Shown one piece after another: positions 53,799 to 62,639 of a stretch of DNA of 64,000 nt (its first letter is position 1; each line of letters begins with the position of its first letter). The DNA comes from Ophiosphaerella korrae (lineage: Eukaryota; Ascomycota; Dothideomycetes; Pleosporales; Phaeosphaeriaceae): the NCBI GenBank assembly GCA_028456385.1, contig JALNQF010000044.1, positions 1-64,000 on the forward strand, in the 5' to 3' direction. The position numbers and the translations under genes were made by a program. Below the pieces are notes generated by a model, which saw nothing but the letters and a program-made list of their open reading frames with translations, was not told where the DNA came from and searched no databases.

Positions 53799-53859
53799 CT
53801 AGCCATGTTTGTACCTATATTTCGACACCCTACGAATCGAGTTCATCAGAGACATAAAA

Positions 53860-54906
53860 ATGGGCATAAAGACAATTGTTTTAGCTGCGTTGGCAGCGAT
53901 TGCTGTAGCTAAACCTATCCCCGACCCGCTAAACGTAATGAGACAATCTGGTCCAGCAGCAGGACAGGTATGGCAACCTTTAATAAGCTCATGATCATTG
54001 CTTAGTGATACCGCTTGGGTGTGTGTATAGCCATGAGTCCCGGGCTGATCCTAAGCACAGGTCATTACCAAATGCAATGCGCCCGGTCAAATTGCCCTTG
54101 CATACGACGATGGCCCTTATCAATACACACAGAAGCTTGTCGATACATTGACCGCCGGCGGAGCCAAGGGAACTTTCTTCGTGACAGGTATGTCATCACA
54201 TAGTCCAACTTCTAACGATATCATGCGCTGACATCGTATTTGGCCAGGTATCCTCTATGGTAATGATTTCCTTAAACGTCGATTATTTTCGTCGTCTTGT
54301 CCTGTTTATCGGCATTAGAGAAATAGTTTTGACGCATTCAGGGTGCATTTACGGCCAAAAGACGGCCCTACAAAATGCCTACAAGGCTGGCCACCAGATT
54401 GCCTCGCATTCATGGAGCCATCCGTCAAACTTTGGCTCTTTGTCAAGCTCTGATTTGACCAATCAAATGACTCGCCTAGAACAAGCATTGGTCAACATTA
54501 TTGGTGTAAAACCTACGTATATGCGCCCGCCATACCTCGCTACAGGTGGCAGTGTGCTACCTACCATGAAGACTCTTGGCTACCGCGTCATTACCAATGA
54601 TATCGATTCTGGTGATTGGAACAACCAGACCCCAGAGCAAAGCCAACAAAAGTTCACTCAAGCGGGTGCAGGAGGGAATGGCCACATCCCATTGATGCAC
54701 GAGACCTATGCCAGCACGGTCAACACATTAACGCCATGGCTGATCAATTGGGCAAAGAATAACAACTTGAAGCTGGTGACCGTCGGTGGGTCTATGAATC
54801 GTCCCAAAGTTGTTCCTTTGGCTAACATGTAATAGCTGAGTGCCTTGGCGATACAGCTGCTGGTGCTTACAAGAGTGGCACGGCAAACGGGCAGTCTAGT
54901 TGTTAG
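53860..54906 (+). CDS. Secreted chitin/polysaccharide deacetylase (CE4)
   Basis: Five exons, 53860-53967, 54061-54187, 54248-54259, 54342-54785 and 54836-54906, give 253 residues. Exon 3 is a 12-nt microexon. A signal peptide (M-G-I-K-T-I-V-L-A-A-L) leads to a NodB domain with A-Y-D-D-G-P (metal and base Asp), T-F-F-V-T-G, H-S-W-S-H-P (two metal His) and R-P-P-Y. The end restored by the last splice is V-T-V-A-E-C-L-G-D, a usual CE4 closing motif, then a short tail. These enzymes deacetylate chitin and may protect hyphae from plant chitinases. A naive open frame misses both the microexon and the true C-terminus. Confidence 0.92.
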
Positions 54907-56243
54907 TTTTAGGCGCTAAATGGTAATAGTAGCTTTTACAACTTGTATAGTTGAAAAATACGGGGAGTGTGAAAGCAAGGCTGAGCAATTTAGACATTTT
55001 AGTACATCTAATTGTCCCTATTTGCACATGTTCTTTATTAATTCTGTCCAAAATCCAACTTTCCCATGCACCATGACGTGGTATGTCAGACGAAAGGTAC
55101 ATGGGGCTCATAGTGCAGCTAATCATATACGGTACCTGTGTGTTTGGCATGCAAATATCACGATGTTTATTTATAGCAGGGAACATCAAACCTAGCAGCA
55201 TAGAACTACATTCTCAGACTGATATGACCTCCATGTGATCGTTATTGCTCTCGAGGCTTCTGGGGTTAGGGCCGACCTGCTTTTAGGGCTAACTCAGCGT
55301 CACCAACCCGTGAACTATTAGCCTTCGGCAACCAATGACTGCCCAATCAGGCAGTCACGCTGATGGTATACATGTTCTTCTGTCTGGCTCAGAGATTTCA
55401 ACCGCGAAATAAGTTAGTACGGTGAAAGCTTTCCATCTCCCATATTCATGCGAGCTTGGCAATCTAACTATCATTCGACTGCTACCAGTTTGTCCGGGTG
55501 CTATGGATAGGGATATAACCCCGCATGTATAATTTTTGCCTTCCCACAATCAAAGCATATGGAGTAAAACCCTCTAGATTGTGACAATATCTACAGTAGT
55601 GGCCAGCCAAAGTCATTCAAAAGATACTCTACCAATTTACAGATGAAATGCGGCAAACTTTATGGCTCGACCTAGAAATACAATTTTTCCGTGGGCTTCG
55701 TCTCAGCTCTAGCATCCCAAACAGTTTCCATGCAAAAGCCTCTCGCATAAAACACCATACTCAATACTTTGACAGCAGCTATATTGACTTCATCCGGGTC
55801 CCCTACTGTAACTACTTGTTGTCTACGCCAGTCTTTTGGAATGGGGCTACATTAACTGTCTTTTTTACTCTACCTAAAATGATGAATGGCCTGCGTCATA
55901 CTACAAGTATCTCATCAATTATAATACCAATGTAGTTGTACTACTAGCTAGAAGGCTACCTCGCACTGCCCAATGAAAACGCATTCCATGTCAAGGGTAC
56001 GATATTTGGGTTGTTTGCGTTTTACGAATACTGCTCACTTGCACCACACTCACGCAGCATTTGCAATGAAAGATTGGGGAAAGAAAACATTGTCTGATTA
56101 AAGATGACATCCGCTAACTGATTGACGGGTGTGACAAATTTGGCCTGACAGTCTACATCCTCGAACTGTATACAGATAGAAAATCCCTAGGCCTTATGCT
56201 ACACTTGATATCAAGGAATTCCGTCCTCAGGGCTTTTCAAAAT
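54907..56243. other. Spacer between the CE4 and BAG genes
   Basis: This is moderately A/T-rich, with a few open frames under 100 codons and no motif. I see no gene. Confidence 0.45.
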
Positions 56244-57536
56244 TTAGCCAGCCTTACCAACCTCATCTAACTTGTTCAACATGCCCTGCACTTCTTTCAC
56301 CAAAGCCTTCCTCTTAAGCCTCGCATCTGGATCGCCCTCAGTCTCCACACCATCCAACTTGAAAATAACCTGTGTGAGAATTGTCTCGCTCAGTTTCTTG
56401 TACTCAAATTCCCGCTTAGCCTTCTCCTCAGGCGGATTGTTTATATATTGGACAGCGAGTGGCACGAACTCGGTGTGGAACTTGCTAGCGATTGCTTCGA
56501 GTTTCTGCGCTGGGGTTTGTGGCGTAGCTGCACGAGGAGGGTTCTGTGGTGGAGCAGAGCTAGATCGTGGTTGTGCATTGATGTGGGAAGGTATGGGAAG
56601 GAATTCGGCACCGGCGCCTTGTCCAATGTAACCTGGTGTCGATGTGCCGGATGTGTTGCTTGCGCCTTTCTTTTTGCTCTTCCTGCCACCGCGCTTACGG
56701 GGTTTCTTTTTGCCCGTGTTGTTTGCAGAGTCGACATCATCCTCATCCTCATCTTCTTCTTCGTCATCGCCCTCGCTCCAAGCACGCTGAGAATTGTGTT
56801 CGGCCCCAGGTGCAAATCCGCCAGCCGGTGCTTCGCCTATTCTGACGAGGATTTCGCTGCCACTCCCGTCACCCCGCAGGCCTTCCTCACGTGCGCTTCG
56901 CTCATCGTGCTTTAGATTTCGGCCTTTGTAGAACATGCGTATCCGTCGATGGTCATCGATGCCCAACTTCTTCGCTGCCGCCTGACGGACTGTTCCAATT
57001 GCCAGGTCTCCGTCACGTATGCTGTGGGCCGGGAAATAAGTGGGATAGTTTGTTCGGTTCTCCTTGAAGACCAGAACGTCTGTCTCCCGCCCAGGGTTTT
57101 TGTCATCCCAATCTACTATTTCTGGCGCCTGTGCTGCACCGTTTCGTCGCAGGTCTTCGTTCGTTATATATGAAAAGTCGGAATCATTGACAACCCCCGA
57201 GTTTGGCGAGTTACCTGGGCGGCCAAAGGGCGAGAAGCCGCCTCCCCAGCGGCCGCCAGCGCGCGAGAACCAGGACATGGCGACGAAGACGGCTGCTGAT
57301 GCGATTGCAAGTATAGTAAGGTAGATTGGGTCGTCGAAGCGGGTAGTCGTGAGCAGCTCAACGAGGTTGTTCACACTGGCCTGCCGCACGGATCGTGTGA
57401 TTTTGGAGAATGTATCGGTGGGTAGGTGTTCGATATCACTAATGGGAGGGGTGGAAGAGGTGCCAAGTAGAGGGTGACTCCAGAGGAAGTCAAAAGACTT
57501 CTTCACGTCGTCGACCAGAGTATTAAGCGACGCCAC
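56244..57536 (-). CDS. Membrane-anchored BAG-domain Hsp70 co-chaperone with ubiquitin-like domain
   Basis: The protein has 430 residues and one exon. A membrane helix lies at about 70-88 (I-Y-L-T-I-L-A-I-A-S-A-A-V-F-V). A ubiquitin-like domain follows (about 150-235, with R-M-F-Y-K-G-R-N-L). Then come an acidic run, a Lys/Arg-rich run and a C-terminal BAG domain (about 345-428). The order matches fungal Snl1/Bag-type nucleotide exchange factors for Hsp70 at the ER or nuclear membrane. No in-frame ATG exists before the helix: the first possible start is GTG at 57536 in a perfect context (ttcaccGTGGcg), with a stop upstream. The next ATG (M87) lies within the helix. Start-codon change, GUG initiation or sequence error all remain possible. 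Confidence 0.8.
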   Translation of the reverse strand: MASLNTLVDDVKKSFDFLWSHPLLGTSSTPPISDIEHLPTDTFSKITRSVRQASVNNLVELLTTTRFDDPIYLTILAIASAAVFVAMSWFSRAGGRWGGGFSPFGRPGNSPNSGVVNDSDFSYITNEDLRRNGAAQAPEIVDWDDKNPGRETDVLVFKENRTNYPTYFPAHSIRDGDLAIGTVRQAAAKKLGIDDHRRIRMFYKGRNLKHDERSAREEGLRGDGSGSEILVRIGEAPAGGFAPGAEHNSQRAWSEGDDEEEDEDEDDVDSANNTGKKKPRKRGGRKSKKKGASNTSGTSTPGYIGQGAGAEFLPIPSHINAQPRSSSAPPQNPPRAATPQTPAQKLEAIASKFHTEFVPLAVQYINNPPEEKAKREFEYKKLSETILTQVIFKLDGVETEGDPDARLKRKALVKEVQGMLNKLDEVGKAG

Positions 57537-58248
57537 GGTGAAGGCACGAGCTCACTGCGGCCTGCCAAAGGAAAGCAGGGCTAGCCGCGCGTTTCTAGAG
57601 TGACGTAGTAAGCGGCCAGGAGGCGCTGGTGAATTCTGAGAGTGGGGTGGGAAGCCTACGAATTACTGCTGATCGGCCAAAGGTTCAAGCGGCCTGACGT
57701 CGATTTCGGAAAATGGCCGGGCGCGCCAGACTCGGATCAAGGGTCCACGCTAACCCACTCGGACACTCACCGCCTCATTTTGTCGGCTGATGTGGTTGCC
57801 ACAAGCTATCAATCACTATTCTCTCGTCCTATTTGAGGATTCTCATTCGAGTTTCTCACTGCTTGTATTGCCAGGGTATCCCTACCAGGCGAACGTGTTA
57901 TCACATATGACGCCAGGAGTCAAGCAAGCAGTCCATCCATTCATTCATTATATGTTACAGACGTATATGCAAGTTCGTTGGGCTTCATCTCGTCTTGGAA
58001 AGCCCTAAAGGATAGGCAAGGACGGAGTATGGCAAGTAAATTCTTACCACCAAAACGCCCCATTTCCCCAACCATTGTTGCCTAGATACCGTGACATAAA
58101 ACAGGAGAGAGAGAGAGAGAGTACAAAGAAAGGCAAGGTGAAGATTGATCATAGGCCGTAGGCATCAAGTTCCCCATTCAACTGATTGGCCACGGCGATA
58201 ATCTCCAAAAAACGGAAAAACTCTTGTAATCCTTCAACGCGCGGGAAT
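57537..58248. other. Spacer between the BAG gene and the basic protein gene
   Basis: A (GA)n run is at 58105-58120. A possible ATG plus donor site at about 57770-57777 (minus strand) cannot be joined in frame to the BAG exon. No gene is supported. Confidence 0.5.
58105..58120. repeat. (GA)8 microsatellite
   Basis: Eight GA units, in the presumed 3' flank of the gene at 58249-60780. Confidence 0.85.
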
Positions 58249-60780
58249 TTACGCTTTGCTTCGCTTGGGCGTGGCTAGGAAGGCAAGTCGAGACTTGCTG
58301 ATGGCGCTACCGCGGGCCGGCGTATGGCGAGCTGCCTTGCTGTTCGCGGTAGGGGTTTTGGAGGGAGTAGCAGGCATTAGCCTCATCTTTTTGGCGGAGC
58401 GACTCTCGTCCTCTGCAGGCTCGTCATTCTCCTTATCCGAGTTTTCCTGAACAGTGCCCAGCTTGCGCTTTGTGCCTTCGTTGAGAGACGATGCATTACT
58501 CTTACGAACCATGCGGATAGTACTGGTGGATGCAGGGCCTAGTCATGAAATGTTAGCTAGTCATAAAACGTTCACCAAATAAGGGATGCTCCTAATCGCA
58601 CTATACACCACCGTTGCACCAGACAAAGTATGAAGGCATAAGAGACGGAAGCTTACCGAAGTTGACTGCTTTATCGGACTGAAAAGAAAAGGTGCGTGGA
58701 TGATTCGCAGCCTCTCCACCAAACGTGAGGCGTCGGGATGGAGAGGTAGATGGGGACTCGGAGCTATGAGAAATGTCCGGGTAAGTGGCATTCCCTAGAG
58801 TAGGATAAATGACTGCGCCAGTGGGCACTTCACTACCGGCCCTGAGCTTCATTGGCGATGGAGACTTGCCGACCTCGTCGTCTCCTGCACGCTGAAGCGT
58901 ACTGCTGGTGAAGTTTACATGCTTCTTGACGGGAGCTGTAGATGGTATTGTAGGCATAATTTCCCCAAAATTCGTAACTGGAGGTGGGGACATGTGCGTG
59001 CCAGCAGCGATCTGAACGGGGTCATCAGAAAATTTGCGACTCGGCGTGCGTAGGATGGAGCGCACGCGCTGTAAATTCTGGCTTGCCTGGAGAGCACGGT
59101 TAACAAAAGTATTCTTGGGCCTGAAACTCGTAAAAAAATAGTCAAAGCTTAATCGGTAGCAGGTGAAGTGCTGAAACTAGAGACAAAGAACTTCAAATAA
59201 TTTAACATACCTTACGCATACTCTCGCGGGCACCATCGCGCATAGTTTGAGCAATGTCAGTAGGCGAGAAAATCTTGCCTTTTGAAGGCGACCGAAGTAG
59301 TGAAGGGATCATTGAGGTTGACTTGATCGCCTTGACGCTTTGAGAACGAGCAGTCCCAGCGCGAGCAATAGATGATTTAGTGGGCGTCATCAACCGAGAC
59401 GCAAGACGAGGTAGAGCAGTCTGGGAAGTAATCTTGCGGGCAGGAGTAAGGGCTGCAGAAACAGGTCGCACAGTGGCCCCATCACGAGATACTGGGCGAG
59501 TAGAAGCAGCATCGTCGACTTCAGTACGCTTCACACGCTTCGCAGTGGGGTTGCCTGTTACAGTATCAGTTAGCGAACAATTGCAAGCATTACAATAGGC
59601 AATTCTGTTACCAAGCGCTTTAGGAGAAAACGTACTGTCAAGGGGGCCGTCACGCGATGAAGGGCGCCCATCTCGTGTAGGAGACACGAGACGAACCGTT
59701 GATTGAGCTCGCGGAAGGCCAGAACCGGCAAGATCCATCTTGGACTGAGTGCGTTTGAGTGGTGTGAATGTGATTCTGCTAGATGATTCTTCCAAGTCCA
59801 TCTTTGATTGTGTACGCTTGAGTTTGCCTGTCTCAGCGTTGGGTAGCTCCGACTTCGAAGGTGACTTTTTCAACGATTGGTTGATCACGGGCTTGAAACG
59901 AGAAGGGTCTGCACGGAAAGCCGACGCATGGTTCGCAATAGAATCCATCTTCTTGAACTGCTGCATGTGAACATTACTAAAGCGGGCCATCTTGCCCTTG
60001 GGCTCGACCTTCTTGCGGTCCGGGGGCATGTCTGCCTTGGAGGAGAATTCAGTAGCCCCAAAGAGCGCACGTCTGCCACCTGATGTATACTGAGTCTCTT
60101 CGGTCATATCCTTTAGCAGGTTCCGCGTGCTTGGGCTCAAATCCTGTTTAGTGGTCTTGCCCAAGCCAGAGAAAGGTGACGTGAATCGAAAACGAAAGTT
60201 GGGCGACGATTCGATACGGGTGGCATTGGTTGTCGCTGTGGACACGGGAGTTTTTGATGGCGTTGCCGGGTTGGCGCCAACTGCTTTTGGCGGTGCCGTA
60301 TATGCACCCAAAGCCTGAAAACCAAGCCAGCGCGCCTCGTCAAGGACCTTCGCAGTGCTCGCGTGATGGAGAGCTGGGTGCATCTCCTGGCCTGCAGGTT
60401 TTATTGGGGTGCGGTTCTTAGGCGTCCGGTTCACCGCGGCCTCAAGGAGGGACTTGGACGGCTTGCTCTTGAGAGGAGTAGGCATCGCCGTTGCTTGCGG
60501 GAGCTTTGAAGCTGGTTGGCGCTCCACAACCGTGGGTTTCTGTGGGGTCTTGACGGAGGAGGGGTCAGGTAGGTCAGGCATTTCAGGGAGAGATGGAAGC
60601 TCTGGGTGCGGCGATGAATTGGCTGTCATCCAGCTGTCATCATTTGATCTCGCTGGGGTTGCGGCAGGAGTGGCCGACTGCATAGCAATAGATCAGCAAA
60701 AGTAAACAAATGGGCTGGCCATGGCGAAAACGATGACAGGATGCGCATACCTTCTGCAGCCGGGCTGAACGGCGCGCCAT
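58249..60780 (-). CDS. Basic, low-complexity, probably nuclear protein of unknown function
   Basis: Five exons are proposed, 60780-60751, 60677-59636, 59554-59211, 59170-58657 and 58538-58249, giving 739 residues. It begins M-A-R-R-S-A-R-L-Q-K, is rich in Pro/Ser/Thr/Lys/Arg and carries many T-P and S-P sites. A K-R-T-Q-S-K-M-D-L motif occurs twice (about 59800 and 59745). Near the middle lies L-Q-R-V-R-S-I-L-R-T-P, and the end is A-I-S-K-S-R-L-A-F-L-A-T-P-K-R-S-K-A. The intron 59555-59635 is 81 nt without a stop, so it could be retained. The 40-nt intron 59171-59210 is the only phase-correct join I found there and is the weakest point. The many proline-directed sites suggest cell-cycle kinase control (inference). 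I do not recognise a family. Confidence 0.72.
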
Positions 60781-61418
60781 GTTAACGGTGTGTCTCGAAC
60801 AACTTGGATTGCACGTCGTCGGAGAACAGGTGAGCGGAGATTAGGGTGGTCTGTGGGTGGAGAGAGGATAGGTAGCTAGGTATGTGTGTTGCCGCTAGAT
60901 CGTCATGGGTTGCCAAGACAAAACAAACAGCACGGACCCCGTGTTCGAAACAGGGAGTAACGTCATGGCTCCAACTCCAGCTGGCTGCCGAGAGGGCTGC
61001 CGTGACAACTATCACGACGTCTAGGGATGGGTGTATAGCTGCAGGACAAAAGTTTGACTATGAACATAGCAGAGTGTCCTTACATTGCGCTAAAAGAAAA
61101 TGGGCCGCATCGCCGCAAACAGGCACAAGTGCCTGATGCTACAAGAACACTCCACGAGTTGAAAAATCAAGATGAAGACGAAGAACAACCACCTCATGAT
61201 ACACGACAGCTATACCAAATCAGGGGGAGCCCCGGTTGTTTCCCAAGAGGATCAGTTCAGCATTATTACAATTCAACTCACCAGCTATATTGTTAGTAGG
61301 ATCAGTGTAGTTCGTCAACAATGTCAACAATGTCAACAATGCCAACAGTAAAAGAAGCTCGAGCAAACTTAACATAGAATACCACAGAAAGCCACCATGA
61401 TTATGGAGATTCTCCACC
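60781..61418. other. Spacer with a 9-bp tandem repeat
   Basis: Three copies of gtcaacaat occupy 61314-61340. The rest carries the promoter of the basic protein gene and the 3' flank of the GRGGAGN protein. Confidence 0.5.
61314..61340. repeat. Three 9-bp tandem repeats (gtcaacaat)
   Basis: All three copies are identical; a partial gccaacag copy follows. Confidence 0.9.
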
Positions 61419-61996
61419 TCACCATTCACTCCGGTCCTTGTCACCACCTAACCGCACAGCTCCGGGCCTAGCCAAGCCAGCTTCAACTTCTCTCTCAACC
61501 TCCTGGCTAACAATCTCCCGTTTCTTCCTCTCATCCAGCTCCTTACCTTCCTTTGCCTTCCTTACCTGCTCATCACCTTTCCACACGAAGTTCCCTGCCC
61601 CGCCTCTACCTGACCGTGCAATAGGCATCTCTTGCCCCTCCGGATGCCACGGTGTGCTTATTTGAGGCTTTGAGGATGTAGGTACGGCGGTAGAGTCGCT
61701 TGGTTGAGTAAAGGTGCCTTCTTTTTGAAGTCCAGAAGGCTGGTACCAGTTTCCTGCACCGCCACGACCCATGTGCGCGAATTCAGTTGGGTCCTTGGAT
61801 GTGGATTGGTGCGATTGTTCTGTTGCAGGTGTATGGTTGGCCTCGACATCCTATTACATTTAGGATATTAGTTGTGTAGACAAATTGATCGCGCACCAGT
61901 CAGCAAGGTACAATCCATTGCGCTCACATCTACTACCCTTTTACTCTCCTCCTTTGCCTGCGATATGTTTCCGGCCCCTCCACGTCCGTAAGGCAT
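61419..61996 (-). CDS. Small protein with GRGGAGN repeats (DUF3602-like)
   Basis: Two exons, 61996-61928 and 61850-61419, with a 77-nt intron (GTGAGC...TAG), give 166 residues. The N-terminus M-P-Y-G-R-G-G-A-G-N starts the protein; the motif G-R-G-G-A-G-N returns twice more in exon 2, in M-G-R-G-G-A-G-N-W and S-G-R-G-G-A-G-N-F-V-W. The C-terminal third is a charged helix (K-E-L-D-E-R-K-K-R-E-I-V). These are the marks of the fungal DUF3602 family, of unknown role. The protein has no membrane segment or signal and is likely mostly disordered. Confidence 0.85.
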
Positions 61997-62639
61997 TTTA
62001 ATAAAATATAAAATAATCGTTTACTGGCTCACAGGGTACAGCTCTATTATGTAACGGACCAGTCGCAAAGAGAAGCCAATAAAGTCACCAGCAAATGGGC
62101 AAAGCCCAGGATGCTAGAATCTATCAAGATGATAGAAGATGATGAGATATCGCGGCTCCGAGTGGGTTGAGAGGGATAACTTAGGATCGAGCTCAAGCGC
62201 AAGTAGTTCGGCATGATAGCAGCGTGGTGTGAACTTCTACGAACTATTGACTTGTGGGCAGACGTGGGGACCAGGGCGAACCAAATTGGTCATATGCTTA
62301 GTGATGGATAAGAGCGGGGAGGCTCGTTGGCATTGGTGGAACCTATGTGGAGGTCCCCGCTTCCACTTCACAGGCACAAATGGTATTCAACAATCACTGA
62401 TCAATTTGTACAGAGTGCAAAGAAGGGCTAACATATATTTAGCACACTATTTAGCATGAAGAATGTTAGAGAAAAAAAACAGGCCGTCAAGGCATAATTC
62501 CCTTACTGAGCAGTAAAAACTACCTTCCCAAATACATGTAGTCATGCGTGCCAAAGTGCAATCCGTTTCCCATATGTCCGACCCAGCTTAGCCTGTGAAA
62601 CACCTGAACGCCTTCCAATTGATGAAGGTTGCGGTAAGC
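61997..62639. other. Spacer between the GRGGAGN gene and pacC
   Basis: It holds a promoter on the left and the 3' UTR of pacC on the right. No other feature is seen. Confidence 0.5.

Larger units (their letters stand above)
51312..53859. other. Long A/T-rich spacer with decayed repeat pieces
   Basis: At 51380-51390 there is a TATA-like element for the GH27 gene. From about 52000 to 52980 the sequence is A/T-rich and looks repeat-derived: on the minus strand CCAAGGGGAGGT (52914-52925) followed by TACATTTATGATGGC resembles a gypsy polypurine tract and LTR start. No protein gene is supported. At 53792-53798 is the TATA box of the CE4 gene. Confidence 0.5.

Noticed and set aside
20000..56000. 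A secondary-metabolite or single-pathway gene cluster
   Set aside because: There is no polyketide synthase, NRPS, terpene synthase or transporter set. The secreted enzymes are interspersed with housekeeping genes of unrelated function.
57537..57780. An upstream exon (ATG and GTGAGT donor near 57770-57777, minus strand) for the BAG gene
   Set aside because: Every acceptor between it and 57536 gives the wrong phase or runs into the in-frame TGA just before the GTG.
60930..60970. A tRNA-like gttcgaaac stretch
   Set aside because: No acceptor stem, D-loop or anticodon arm could be drawn around it. I found no tRNA, rRNA or CRISPR array anywhere in the window.
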